Shown: positions 5,543 through 13,968, counted from the first letter of the stretch. The stretch is DNA of 19,180 nucleotides from Leucobacter sp. UBA1945 (GCA_002336855.1 DDEV01000014.1:8244-27423); one strand, 5' to 3'. The notes: generated by a model not told the origin, from the sequence alone. Numbers and translations: made by a program.

Positions 5543-6685
5543 ATGCGTTTTACCGTCAATCGAGACGTGTTCAGCGAGGCAGTCTCGTTCGCGGCGAAGC
5601 TGCTACCTCAGCGGCCCACACAGCCTTTGTTGAGCGGAGCACTCATCGAGGCCATCGACGGTGAACTCACGATCTCTTCGTTCGATTACGAGACCTCTGC
5701 CCGAACTTCGATCACTGCAGACATCGCAGAAGCAGGTCGTGCGCTGGTATCCGGGCGTCTGCTCGGAGACATCGCTTCGCGACTGCCTCACTCTGATGTT
5801 GAAGTCACTCTCGTTGACACGCGCGTGCAGATTCGTTGCGGTTCAGCTTCGTTCAGTCTTCCGGCCATGCCCGTCGAGGAGTACCCGCAGGTTCCTCGGA
5901 TCGATACAGTGACCGGTGCTGTTCCTGCTGAGGCTTTTGCGGAGGCGGTTGCGCAGGTCTCGCTTGCTGCGTCAAAGGATGACGTCACGCCCGTGATCAC
6001 CGGTGTGCAGTTCGAGGTCAGCGAGAACGCACTCACCCTGACCGCCACCGACCGCTACCGTGTGGCGACTCGTCGAATCGATTGGCAGCAGCTCGACGGT
6101 GGTCAAGAGCTCGCGGCACTCGTGCCTGCGAAGGTGGTCATTGAAGTGGGCAAGACGTTTGCCTCGAGCGGCACTGTTCAGGTCGCGATCGTGAAAGACG
6201 GTGAGCGTGAGCTCATCGCGTTCACCGGTGGCAACAAGACGGTTACCTCTCTGCTCATCAAAGGCAATTACCCGCCCGTCGGCCGCCTGTTCCCCGAGAA
6301 CATCGACAACTACGCGGTAATGAACACGGCCGAGCTCGTTGAAGCCGTTGGTCGCGTTGGCCTTGTGCTTGAACGGGAGGCCGCGCTGAGATTCTCGTTC
6401 TCGGAGGGTCAGGTGACGCTCGAGGCCGCTGGATCTGAGACTGCGCAGGCAGTTGAAACCGTCGATGCGCACTTGGTTGGCGACGAGATGGTTGTTTCGC
6501 TGAAGCCGCAGTTTCTGCTCGATGGACTTCGATCGACTCACTCCGAGTTTGCACGAATCGGGTTTACTCGAACCGAGAATGCAAGCAAGCCGGGGCCAGT
6601 GCTGATCACCAGCCAGCGCAGCAAAGACGATGCAGATCAACAAAGCTTCCGCTATCTGCTGCAGCCAAACCTGCTGCTTCGATAG
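5543..6685 (+). CDS. dnaN: DNA polymerase III beta subunit (sliding clamp)
   Basis: Ring-forming dimer that tethers the replicative polymerase and other clamp-binding proteins to DNA. It has 380 residues, normal length, made of three similar clamp folds. The N-terminus MRFTVNRDVFSEAVSFAAKL and the stretch LVSGRLLGDIASRLP (68-82) are typical, as is SLPAMPVEEYPQVP (105-118) at the end of domain 1. DKATDRYR-type sequence is seen as LTATDRYRVATRR in domain 2, and a KGNYPPVGRLFPE stretch follows. AAGGAG five bases before the ATG gives a strong start. It lies directly right of oriC and 12 bp upstream of recF, probably co-transcribed with it. Confidence 0.98.
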   Translation: MRFTVNRDVFSEAVSFAAKLLPQRPTQPLLSGALIEAIDGELTISSFDYETSARTSITADIAEAGRALVSGRLLGDIASRLPHSDVEVTLVDTRVQIRCGSASFSLPAMPVEEYPQVPRIDTVTGAVPAEAFAEAVAQVSLAASKDDVTPVITGVQFEVSENALTLTATDRYRVATRRIDWQQLDGGQELAALVPAKVVIEVGKTFASSGTVQVAIVKDGERELIAFTGGNKTVTSLLIKGNYPPVGRLFPENIDNYAVMNTAELVEAVGRVGLVLEREAALRFSFSEGQVTLEAAGSETAQAVETVDAHLVGDEMVVSLKPQFLLDGLRSTHSEFARIGFTRTENASKPGPVLITSQRSKDDADQQSFRYLLQPNLLLR

Positions 6686-6697
6686 GGGAGGGCCGCG

Positions 6698-7894
6698 ATG
6701 CGTGTGACGCATCTATCCCTCAGTGAGTTTCGTAACTACGAGGTCGCCGAGGTTCCCTTCAAAGCCGGCCCGAATCTCATTGTCGGAAGAAACGGGCAGG
6801 GTAAGACGAACCTCGTCGAAGCAATCGCCTACTTTGCGAGCTTGAGCTCTCACAGGGTTACCGGTGATGCCGCCATGATGCGGGCCGGATCGACGACTGC
6901 CGTTGCGCGCATGAAAGTCGCGGTCGAAGACCGCGACGTGCTGCTCGAAATGCAGCTCAATAGAGACAAGGCGAATCGGGCCCAGATAAATAAGAACGCG
7001 GTTCGTCCGCGGGAACTGACGCGCTGGTTCAGCTGCGTCGTCTTTGCCCCGGAGGATCTTGCGCTCGTCAAGGGCGACCCTTCGACGAGGCGGCGATTTC
7101 TCGACGAGGCAGTGGCCGCGCGAAATCCGGTGTTCGCCGGAGTGCTTTCAGATTACGACCGAGTGGTTCGGCAGCGTACAACCTTGCTGAAGTCCGCTCG
7201 GTTCAACTCGGGATCTGGCGCGGTCGAAGCAACACTCGCGGTTTGGGATGACCAGCTGGTTGAACTCGGTGTGCGCATCATGGACGCCAGGAGGTCCCTC
7301 ATTCGGGCGCTCGGTGATCCGCTAGCAAAGGGGTACGCATCGATTGTCGAGCACGACCACCTTCCTCGGCTTTCGCTGATTGAATCTATTACCCACAGCA
7401 TTGAGAAGCACGGTGTTTCACGTGAAACACCTCAGGATCCACCAATCCCGGCGACCGATGTTTCACGTGAAACGCTCACTGTGCAGTTTCGCGAGGCGCT
7501 CACGGCGGTGCGCCGCCAGGAGATCGATCGGGGAGTGACTCTCGTTGGGCCACATCGCGACGACGTGTTGTTCGAATTGAACGACCTCCCCGTGAAGGGT
7601 TACGCAAGCCACGGTGAATCATGGTCGTTTGCTCTTGCGCTGAGACTCAGCGTCGCGAAGCTTCTTCGCGAAGAGTCGCCCTCGGGTGACCCGGTCATTA
7701 TTCTCGATGATGTGTTTGCCGAGCTCGACGCGCGACGGCGAGCAGCGCTCATGGCCGAAGTGGCGGGGTTCGAGCAGGTTATCGTGACGGCGGCTGTTGA
7801 GGGGGACGTGCCGGAGGGTCAGTGGCACCGGGTTCGTATCGAGGCCGGGGCCGTGCTTGGCGTCGACGTCGAGGAGGTGAATCCTCATGTTTGA
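6698..7894 (+). CDS. recF: DNA replication and repair protein RecF
   Basis: SMC/ABC-like ATPase that helps load RecA at single-strand gaps with RecO and RecR. It has 398 residues. Walker A is GRNGQGKTN (30-38), the ABC-type signature region is SHGESWSFALALRLS (304-318), and Walker B is PVIILDDVFAELD (332-344). GGGGAGGG upstream of the ATG supports the start. A variable segment at about 236-262 contains two copies of VSRET (240-244 and 255-259), each encoded by a parS palindrome at 7414-7429 and 7459-7474. The coding sequence therefore doubles as centromere DNA. The last eight bases overlap the DUF721 gene, suggesting translational coupling. Confidence 0.97.
   Translation: MRVTHLSLSEFRNYEVAEVPFKAGPNLIVGRNGQGKTNLVEAIAYFASLSSHRVTGDAAMMRAGSTTAVARMKVAVEDRDVLLEMQLNRDKANRAQINKNAVRPRELTRWFSCVVFAPEDLALVKGDPSTRRRFLDEAVAARNPVFAGVLSDYDRVVRQRTTLLKSARFNSGSGAVEATLAVWDDQLVELGVRIMDARRSLIRALGDPLAKGYASIVEHDHLPRLSLIESITHSIEKHGVSRETPQDPPIPATDVSRETLTVQFREALTAVRRQEIDRGVTLVGPHRDDVLFELNDLPVKGYASHGESWSFALALRLSVAKLLREESPSGDPVIILDDVFAELDARRRAALMAEVAGFEQVIVTAAVEGDVPEGQWHRVRIEAGAVLGVDVEEVNPHV
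7414..7429. promoter_or_regulatory. parS site, perfect 16/16 consensus, inside recF
   Basis: TGTTTCACGTGAAACA is the exact consensus ParB-binding palindrome. It lies about 2.1 kb right of oriC. In the recF frame it is read as VSRET plus flanking bases. Confidence 0.96.
7459..7474. promoter_or_regulatory. Second parS site inside recF (15/16)
   Basis: TGTTTCACGTGAAACG differs from consensus in the last base only. It starts 45 bp after the first recF parS, a spacing of exactly 15 codons, so both are read in the same frame as VSRET. Confidence 0.93.
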
Positions 7895-8375
7895 GCGAGA
7901 GAGCAGCTTCGCGAGCGACGCATATCTGCAGGCAAAGGCGCTCTGGAAGGGGCTTCCACTCAGGCGTCGCGGCGCAAGGAGAGTTAAGCGCGAACCAGGC
8001 GGGCTTCCTTTTTCACCTGGTCGAGAGCCAAAGACGCTTGGCTCCGTGCTTGCCCTTGCGACAGAAGACATGGGCTGGACCGCAGAACTCGAGCAGGCGA
8101 AAGTGATCGCTGACTGGGCTGAGCTCGTTGGTGAGACCACGGCGCCTCATACCCAGGTGGTTGAGTTGCGCGACGGGCTGCTGATCGTGCAGTGCGATTC
8201 GACTGCATGGGCGACCGAATTGAGACGCATGCGCGCAGAGGTGCTCACCCGTATCGTGGAGCTTTACCCAGAAGCAGGGATCGAAGATTTGCGATTCCTT
8301 GCTCCCGGGGCGCCCAGCTGGCGGCATGGTTCTCGTGTAATTCAAGGTCGAGGCCCAAGAGATACCTACGGATAG
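7887..8375 (+). CDS. dciA: DUF721 protein, DciA-like (probable replicative helicase loader/operator)
   Basis: Product of 162 residues with a basic, probably disordered N-terminal half (KGLPLRRRGARRVKREPGG, 21-39) and a C-terminal DUF721 domain at about 55-145. The core reads VIADWAELVGETTAPHTQVVEL (73-94), then DGLLIVQCDSTAWATELRRM (96-115), a KH-like fold in this family. DUF721 proteins were identified as DciA, which acts with the DnaB helicase in bacteria lacking DnaC/DnaI-type loaders, including mycobacteria. The position recF-DUF721-gyrB is conserved in actinobacteria. GAGGAGG upstream of the ATG marks the start, which overlaps recF by eight bases. The family call is firm; the helicase role here is by homology. 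Confidence 0.9.
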   Translation: MFERESSFASDAYLQAKALWKGLPLRRRGARRVKREPGGLPFSPGREPKTLGSVLALATEDMGWTAELEQAKVIADWAELVGETTAPHTQVVELRDGLLIVQCDSTAWATELRRMRAEVLTRIVELYPEAGIEDLRFLAPGAPSWRHGSRVIQGRGPRDTYG

Positions 8376-8669
8376 CTTCGATTTCTCGTTGATTCACGGG
8401 TCGAAGCGGCAACCTAGATCGCCCGCGTGCGATGAAAAAGAGCCTCTCGATGCGCGCTCAAGAAGCCCAAAAAAGACGACCGGAATCCTTTTCTTACTCA
8501 ATCGTTCCGCGATGGGGGCGATCCCATCTAAAAATAGGCCCTGATTCGCCGCGTAGAGGGCATTTCACGGGTCAGGGTTGATAGGCTAGGGTGCGGAAGT
8601 GCTCGGCGTAGAAATATGCCGTGAGATTGCAGACTCGCGAAATCGCACAGTAGAGAGATACATTAGCGA
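8376..8669 (+). promoter_or_regulatory. gyrB upstream region with a candidate proximal promoter
   Basis: A 294-bp gene-free leader. The clearest candidate is TTGCAG (8627-8632), an 18-base spacer and TAGAGA (8651-8656). That would put the transcript start only about five to seven bases before the gyrB ATG, giving a near-leaderless mRNA. This fits the absence of a good Shine-Dalgarno sequence. A second, weaker pair is TTTCAC...TAGGGT about 70 bp upstream. A 6-bp inverted repeat GATGGG/CCCATC lies at 8511-8528. No convincing terminator for the recF-DUF721 unit is visible. Confidence 0.4.
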
Positions 8670-10667
8670 ATGACTTCAGAACAGGCGGCGAATGCCGAGG
8701 AGTACGGTGCCGGAGCGATCCAGGTGCTCGAGGGTCTCGAAGCGGTTCGTAAGCGGCCGGGCATGTACATCGGCTCGACGGGCCCGAGGGGCCTGCACCA
8801 CCTAGTCTACGAGATTGTCGACAACTCTGTCGATGAGGCGCTTGCCGGCTACTGCGACGTCATCGACGTCACGATTCTCGAGGATGGAGCCATTCGCGTC
8901 ATTGATGACGGTCGTGGTATTCCTGTCGACCCGCACTCTTCGGATCCGTCGAAGTCGACGGTCGAGGTCGTATTGACGGTACTGCACGCCGGCGGCAAGT
9001 TTGGCGGCGGCGGCTATGCGGTCTCCGGTGGTCTGCACGGTGTGGGTTCTTCTGTCGTGAACGCGCTTTCCACTCGTTTCGCGGTCGAAGTGAAGCGTCA
9101 AGGTTTCACGTGGAACATGTCGTTCACCGGGGGAGTACCCGACGCTCCGCTTGCGCAAGGCGCACCGAGCGAAGAGACCGGCACCACGATCACCTTCTGG
9201 CCGAGCGCCGAGATCTTCGAGACCATCGAGTTCGACTATGAGACGTTGCGCACGCGTTTTCAGCAGATGGCCTTTCTTAATAAGGGTCTCCGCATCAAGC
9301 TCACCGATCTGCGCCCGCAGGATCCCGTAGAGAACGAGGAAGGTGAGCTGGTCTCACCCGAGCCTCGCAGCGACGAGTTCATGTATGAAAAAGGCATCGA
9401 AGACTACGTTCACTACCTGAACTCGGCGAAGCGCGCCGAGATCGTCAACGAAGAGATCATTTCGTTTGAGTCGGAAGACACCGATCGCCTCATCTCGGCT
9501 GAGATCGCGATGCAGTGGACGACCGCGTACACCGAGAGCGTGCACACATACGCAAACACCATCAATACTCACGAGGGCGGCACCCACGAAGAGGGATTCC
9601 GCGCTGCACTCACGACGTTGGTGAACAAGTACGCTCGCGAGAAGAACATTCTTCGTGACAAAGACGAGAACCTCTCGGGTGATGACGTTCGTGAGGGTCT
9701 GACCGCAGTGATCTCGGTGAAGCTGGGCGAGCCGCAGTTCGAGGGTCAAACCAAGACGAAGCTCGGCAACACCGAGGCGAAGGCCTTTGTGCAGAAGGTT
9801 GTCGGAGATCAGCTCGGCGATTGGTTCGAGCGCAACCCGAACTCGGCAAAAGAGATCATTCGCAAGGCGATTCAGGCTGCCACAGCTCGGCTCGCCGCAC
9901 GGAAGGCGCGCGAAACCGCGCGCCGCAAGGGCCTCCTCGAATCCGGCGGCATGCCCGGCAAGCTGAAAGACTGCTCTTCGAAAGATCCCTCGATCTCTGA
10001 AATCTTCATCGTCGAGGGCGACTCGGCAGGCGGCTCAGCGGTGCAGGGTCGAAACCCCGAAACGCAGGCGATTCTGCCGCTTCGCGGCAAGATTCTGAAT
10101 GTCGAGAAGGCACGCCTCGATCGCGCCCTCAGCAACACCGAAGTACAGGCAATGATCACCGCGTTCGGAGCTGGCATTGGCGAAGACTTTGACCCCGAGA
10201 AGTCGAGGTATCACAAGATCGTCCTGATGGCCGACGCCGATGTTGACGGCCAGCACATCACGACCCTGCTGCTCACACTGCTCTTCCGGTACATGCGACC
10301 GCTCATCGACCTCGGATACGTGTACCTCGCGCAGCCACCGCTCTACCGAATCAAATGGACGAACGCCGACCACGAGTACGCATACAACGATGCTGAGCGT
10401 GACGCGCTTCTCGAAGCCGGCGCTAAGGCGAGCAAGCGACTGCAGAAAGAAAGCGGTGTGCAGCGCTACAAGGGTCTCGGCGAGATGAACTACGAAGAGC
10501 TCTGGGAAACGACCATGAGCCCCGAAACCCGCACGCTGCGACAGATCACCATGGACGACGCAGCGGTCGCCGATGAGGTGTTCGCCACCCTCATGGGCGA
10601 AGACGTAGAGGCCCGCCGAAACTTCATCCAGCAGAACGCGAAGGACGTGCGTTTCCTTGACATCTGA
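8670..10667 (+). CDS. gyrB: DNA gyrase subunit B
   Basis: ATPase subunit of gyrase, which with GyrA introduces negative supercoils. It has 665 residues, usual for actinobacteria. The GHKL ATPase domain has YEIVDNSVDEALAG (47-60) with the catalytic E48 and Mg-binding N52, DDGRGIP (79-85), and the lid GGKFGGGGYAVSGGLHGVG (108-126). The TOPRIM domain has EGDSAGG (449-455), with E449 the acid, PLRGKILNVEKAR, and MADADVDGQH (520-529) with the metal-binding aspartates. The C-terminal QRYKGLGEMN segment contacts GyrA. The alignment of KRPGMYIGSTGPRG fits the ATG chosen, although no strong Shine-Dalgarno precedes it. gyrA follows after 25 bp. Confidence 0.99.
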   Translation: MTSEQAANAEEYGAGAIQVLEGLEAVRKRPGMYIGSTGPRGLHHLVYEIVDNSVDEALAGYCDVIDVTILEDGAIRVIDDGRGIPVDPHSSDPSKSTVEVVLTVLHAGGKFGGGGYAVSGGLHGVGSSVVNALSTRFAVEVKRQGFTWNMSFTGGVPDAPLAQGAPSEETGTTITFWPSAEIFETIEFDYETLRTRFQQMAFLNKGLRIKLTDLRPQDPVENEEGELVSPEPRSDEFMYEKGIEDYVHYLNSAKRAEIVNEEIISFESEDTDRLISAEIAMQWTTAYTESVHTYANTINTHEGGTHEEGFRAALTTLVNKYAREKNILRDKDENLSGDDVREGLTAVISVKLGEPQFEGQTKTKLGNTEAKAFVQKVVGDQLGDWFERNPNSAKEIIRKAIQAATARLAARKARETARRKGLLESGGMPGKLKDCSSKDPSISEIFIVEGDSAGGSAVQGRNPETQAILPLRGKILNVEKARLDRALSNTEVQAMITAFGAGIGEDFDPEKSRYHKIVLMADADVDGQHITTLLLTLLFRYMRPLIDLGYVYLAQPPLYRIKWTNADHEYAYNDAERDALLEAGAKASKRLQKESGVQRYKGLGEMNYEELWETTMSPETRTLRQITMDDAAVADEVFATLMGEDVEARRNFIQQNAKDVRFLDI

Positions 10668-10692
10668 GAATCAGACCCCAGAAGAGAACGAA

Positions 10693-13254
10693 ATGGCTGA
10701 TCAGAACGACTTTGCCAACCACGGCAAGATTGATCAGGTCGACCTGCAGGTCGAGATGCAGCGTTCATACCTCGACTATGCGATGAGCGTGATCGTGGGT
10801 CGTGCGCTGCCCGACGTTCGTGACGGGTTGAAGCCCGTGCACCGACGCGTGATCTACACGATGTATGACGGCGGCTACCGCCCCGACAAGGCATTCTCGA
10901 AATGCACGCGCGTCATCGGTGACGTTATGGGCCAGTTTCACCCGCACGGTGACAGCGCGGTCTACGACTCCCTCGTGCGCCTCGTGCAGCCCTGGGCGAT
11001 GCGTTATCCGCTCGCACTCGGGCAGGGCAACTTCGGTTCACCAGGCAACGACGGCGCTGCTGCACACCGTTACACCGAGACCAAGATGTCGCCGCTCGCC
11101 ATGGAAATGGTGCGCGACATCGATGAAGACACCGTCGACTTTCAAGACAACTACGACGGTCGCACGCAAGAACCGACTGTGCTTACCGCTCGCTTCCCGA
11201 ACCTGCTCGTCAACGGCTCTGTCGGCATCGCGGTGGGCATGGCAACAAACATCCCTCCTCACAACCTGCGTGAAGTTGCAGAGGCGGCGACCTGGCACCT
11301 CGAGCACCCCGACGCCACCAAAGAGGAGCTGCTCGAAGCGCTGATGGAGCGCGTCAAGGGCCCCGACTTCCCAACCGGTGCGCAGATCCTCGGCACTAAG
11401 GGCATCCGCGACGCGTACCGCACCGGCCGCGGTTCGATCACGATGCGCGCGGTGGTGAACATCGAGGAGATTCAGGGTCGCACCTGCCTCGTGGTCACCG
11501 AACTGCCGTACCAGGTGAACCCAGACAACCTCGCGGTCAAGATTGCTGAGCTTGTCAAAGACGCGAAGATTCAGGGAATCGCCGACATTCGCGACGAGAC
11601 CAGCGGCCGCACCGGTCAGCGACTCGTCATCGTGCTCAAGCGCGATGCCATCGCGAAGGTCGTGCTGAACAACCTGTACAAGCACACGCAGCTGCAAGAG
11701 AACTTCGGTGCGAACATGCTTGCGATCGTCGACGGCGTGCCCCGCACGCTTTCGCTCGACGGGTTCATCACCAACTGGGCGAAGCACCAGATTGACGTGA
11801 TCGTGCGACGCACCGAGTTTCGCCTGCGCAAGGCCGAGGCCGAAGCACACATTCAGCGTGGCTACCTCAAGGCGCTCGACGCGCTCGACGAGGTCATTGC
11901 GCTGATTCGCCGCTCGCCGACGGTCGAGGAGGCGCGCGAAGGCCTGATCGCCCTGCTCGATGTAGATCAACTGCAGGCTGACGCGATCCTCGGGTTGCAA
12001 TTGCGTCGCCTCGCGGCAATGGAACGTCAGAAAATTCTCGATTACGCGGCAAAACTCGAGGCGCAGATCAAGGAATACGAGGGAATTCTCGCCTCACCGA
12101 CCGAGCAGCGCGCAATCGTGGTTGCTGAACTCGGTGAGCTCGTCGCGAAGTTCGGAGACGAACGTCGCAGTGCGATCATGCACGGCTACGACGGCGACAT
12201 GTCGATGGAAGACCTGATTCCTGAAGAAGAAATGGTCGTCACCATCACCCGCGGTGGGTACGTGAAGCGCACGCGCATCGACAACTACCGATCGCAGCAC
12301 CGCGGCGGCAAGGGCGTGAAGGGCGCGCAGCTGCGTGCAGACGATATTGTCGAGCACTTCTTCGTCACGACGACGCACCACTGGCTGCTGTTCTTCACGA
12401 ACACGGGTCGCGTGTACCGTGCGAAGACGTACGAGATTCCTGAGGGCGGTCGCGACGCGAAGGGCCAGCATCTCGCCAACCTGCTCGCACTGGCTCCGGA
12501 GGAAGCCGTGACTCAGGTGCTCGACCTGCGTGAGTTCGACGAGCGCTTCCTGCTGCTCGCTACCCGCGATGGACTCGTCAAGAAGACCGCACTCACCGAG
12601 TACGACACGAACCGCACCGGCGGCATTATCGCCATCAAGCTGCGCGAGGGTGACGAGCTCGTCTCTGCGTTGATCGCAGACTCGAGTGACGATGTGCTGC
12701 TCATCTCGCGGCAGGGAATGTCGGTCCGCTTTACCGCTTCTGATCAGGCACTTCGCCCGATGGGCAGGTCGACGAGCGGAGTGCGCGGCATGAACTTCCG
12801 TGAGGGCGACGCGCTGCTGACGGCGTCGACCATCACCGAGGGCGGCTACGTGTTCATCGTGACCGAGGGCGGCTACGCAAAGCGCACCGCGGTCGATGAG
12901 TACCGTGTGCAGAACCGCGGTGGCTACGGTATCAAGGTTGCGAAGCTCGATGAGGCACGCGGCGATCTCGTCGGTGGATTCATCGTCGACGACACCGATG
13001 AGGTGCTCGTTGTGCTTGCGAGCGGCAAGGTCGTTCGCTCTCGCGTCGACGAGGTTCCGGCGAAGGGCCGTAATACCATGGGTGTGGTATTTGCGAGATT
13101 CCCAGAGGGGGATCGTATTATTGGCATCGCACGAAACACGGAGCGCGGTCTCGAAGACGCCGCAGCCGAGGATGCCGAGGGCATCGAGGGGAACGGTGAG
13201 CAGCAGCCCACCGAGGATCCCCAGACAGAGAGCAAGGAAACCCTGAATGAGTAA
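10693..13254 (+). CDS. gyrA: DNA gyrase subunit A
   Basis: DNA breakage-reunion subunit of gyrase. From the ATG at 10693 it has 853 residues. An in-frame TTG at 10657 would overlap gyrB and add 12 residues, but MADQ...DLQVEMQRSYLDYAMSVIV from the ATG is family-typical and AGAAGAG precedes it. The catalytic tyrosine is Y127 in AAHRYTE. The quinolone region HPHGDSAVYD (83-92) has serine at 88 and aspartate at 92 (E. coli 83 and 87), the susceptible-type residues, unlike the alanine natural to Mycobacterium tuberculosis. The C-terminal beta-pinwheel has a GyrA box QHRGGKG (535-541; consensus QRRGGKG). The acidic tail after about residue 815 is low-complexity. The last eight bases overlap the next gene. 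Confidence 0.98.
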   Translation: MADQNDFANHGKIDQVDLQVEMQRSYLDYAMSVIVGRALPDVRDGLKPVHRRVIYTMYDGGYRPDKAFSKCTRVIGDVMGQFHPHGDSAVYDSLVRLVQPWAMRYPLALGQGNFGSPGNDGAAAHRYTETKMSPLAMEMVRDIDEDTVDFQDNYDGRTQEPTVLTARFPNLLVNGSVGIAVGMATNIPPHNLREVAEAATWHLEHPDATKEELLEALMERVKGPDFPTGAQILGTKGIRDAYRTGRGSITMRAVVNIEEIQGRTCLVVTELPYQVNPDNLAVKIAELVKDAKIQGIADIRDETSGRTGQRLVIVLKRDAIAKVVLNNLYKHTQLQENFGANMLAIVDGVPRTLSLDGFITNWAKHQIDVIVRRTEFRLRKAEAEAHIQRGYLKALDALDEVIALIRRSPTVEEAREGLIALLDVDQLQADAILGLQLRRLAAMERQKILDYAAKLEAQIKEYEGILASPTEQRAIVVAELGELVAKFGDERRSAIMHGYDGDMSMEDLIPEEEMVVTITRGGYVKRTRIDNYRSQHRGGKGVKGAQLRADDIVEHFFVTTTHHWLLFFTNTGRVYRAKTYEIPEGGRDAKGQHLANLLALAPEEAVTQVLDLREFDERFLLLATRDGLVKKTALTEYDTNRTGGIIAIKLREGDELVSALIADSSDDVLLISRQGMSVRFTASDQALRPMGRSTSGVRGMNFREGDALLTASTITEGGYVFIVTEGGYAKRTAVDEYRVQNRGGYGIKVAKLDEARGDLVGGFIVDDTDEVLVVLASGKVVRSRVDEVPAKGRNTMGVVFARFPEGDRIIGIARNTERGLEDAAAEDAEGIEGNGEQQPTEDPQTESKETLNE

Positions 13255-13654
13255 CACAGTCGCCGACAAGCTTGCGAAGAAGACCCGCAAGAAAGCGCCT
13301 GCCAAGCAGGTGCGCCTGAAGCTCGTCTACATCGACTTCTGGTCGTCGGTGAAGTTCTCGTTCTTGGTCTCGCTCTGCGCGGTAGTCGTCGGGGTCGTTG
13401 CGACACTGCTGATCTACACGGTGCTGCTCTCGACCGGCGTGCTCGCGAAACTGAACGAACTGATGATGGACATCGTGGGCGATCAGATCAACCTGCTCGA
13501 GCTGCTCAATTACGGCACGGTCTTTACCTTCGCCGTGGTGGTCGGAGTGCTCAATATGATCGTTGGCACTGCATTCGGTGCGGTCGGCGCCCTCATTTAC
13601 AACCTGCTCGTGCGCGTGCTCGGCGGGTTTCAGCTGGGCTTCACCAGCAACTAA
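13247..13654 (+). CDS. DUF3566 transmembrane protein
   Basis: A 135-residue membrane protein with a basic cytoplasmic N-terminus (KKTRKKAPAK, 11-20), a conserved VRLKLVYIDFWSSVKFSFLV stretch leading into TM1 (about 36-62), an external loop, and TM2 (about 90-122). This is the DUF3566 pattern, and DUF3566 genes directly follow gyrA throughout actinobacteria (for example the mycobacterial Rv0007 position, whose protein is longer). This version is essentially the bare domain. The ATG overlaps the gyrA stop by eight bases and AAGGA lies upstream, so it should be translated with gyrA. The function is not established. Confidence 0.9.
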   Translation: MSNTVADKLAKKTRKKAPAKQVRLKLVYIDFWSSVKFSFLVSLCAVVVGVVATLLIYTVLLSTGVLAKLNELMMDIVGDQINLLELLNYGTVFTFAVVVGVLNMIVGTAFGAVGALIYNLLVRVLGGFQLGFTSN

Positions 13655-13671
13655 GAACTTCTTTTTCGGGG

Positions 13672-13704
13672 ATCGCGCGAGGTCGATTTCGGTTTTCGCG
13701 CGAT
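13672..13704 (+). terminator. Possible terminator hairpin after the gyrB-gyrA-DUF3566 unit
   Basis: ATCGCGCGA (13672-13680) pairs exactly with TCGCGCGAT (13696-13704) around a 15-base loop, 17 bp after the DUF3566 stop. Only a short TT run follows, so termination efficiency is doubtful. It overlaps the -35 side of the tRNA-Ile promoter region. Confidence 0.4.
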
Positions 13705-13716
13705 TTCCGGTAGAGT
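13687..13716 (+). promoter_or_regulatory. Candidate tRNA-Ile promoter
   Basis: TAGAGT (13711-13716) lies 14 bp before the tRNA and is a reasonable -10. The best-placed -35, TTTCGG (13687-13692, 18-base spacer), is weak. It partly overlaps the upstream hairpin. Confidence 0.35.
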
Positions 13717-13730
13717 CATTTCTTGGTCAA

Positions 13731-13807
13731 GGGGCTATAGCTCAGGTGGTTAGAGCGCTTCACTGATAATGAAGAGGTCCCAGGTTCAAGTCCTGGTAGC
13801 CCCACCA
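13731..13807 (+). tRNA. ileT: tRNA-Ile (anticodon GAT), CCA encoded
   Basis: A full cloverleaf is visible: acceptor GGGGCTA/TAGCCCC, D arm GCTC/GAGC, anticodon stem CTTCA/TGAAG around loop CTGATAA (anticodon GAT, reading ATC and ATT), variable region AGGTC, and T arm CCAGG TTCAAGT CCTGG. The mature body is 13731-13804 (74 bases), with genomic CCA at 13805-13807. Position after gyrA matches ileT in other actinobacteria. Confidence 0.98.
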
Positions 13808-13814
13808 AATATCG

Positions 13815-13846
13815 CAAAAGGCGGTCGAGAAATCGGCCGCCTTTTG
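13815..13846 (+). terminator. Intrinsic terminator after tRNA-Ile
   Basis: A 14-bp stem (one G-T wobble) with a GAAA loop: CAAAAGGCGGTCGA pairs with TCGGCCGCCTTTTG. The T-run is part of the 3' arm, as in typical GC-stem terminators with A/T flanks. The A-run on the 5' side means it could also act on the other strand. Confidence 0.88.
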
Positions 13847-13968
13847 TCGTTCCTGCTGCGAAGACCACGCCTAGGCTGCCTCCCGAACTCTGTCTCGTGT
13901 CGATAGTCTGATGGGGTAACCGCGTTCGTGGGCAGCGGGGCAGCGACGCATGACAGTCAGGGGCAAAC

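Noticed and set aside
8511..8528. GATGGG/CCCATC inverted repeat as terminator of the recF-DUF721 unit
   Set aside because: Short stem followed by an A-rich rather than T-rich run; not enough to call.
10657..10692. TTG start adding 12 residues to GyrA
   Set aside because: It overlaps the gyrB end, has no ribosome-binding site and adds a non-conserved tail; the ATG at 10693 fits the family better.
10913..11080. Quinolone-resistance substitution in gyrA
   Set aside because: The key positions carry serine (88) and aspartate (92), the susceptible-type residues.
12094..13305. 403-codon open frame antisense to the 3' end of gyrA
   Set aside because: Composition bias of a shadow frame; gyrA pinwheel motifs on the other strand account for the sequence.
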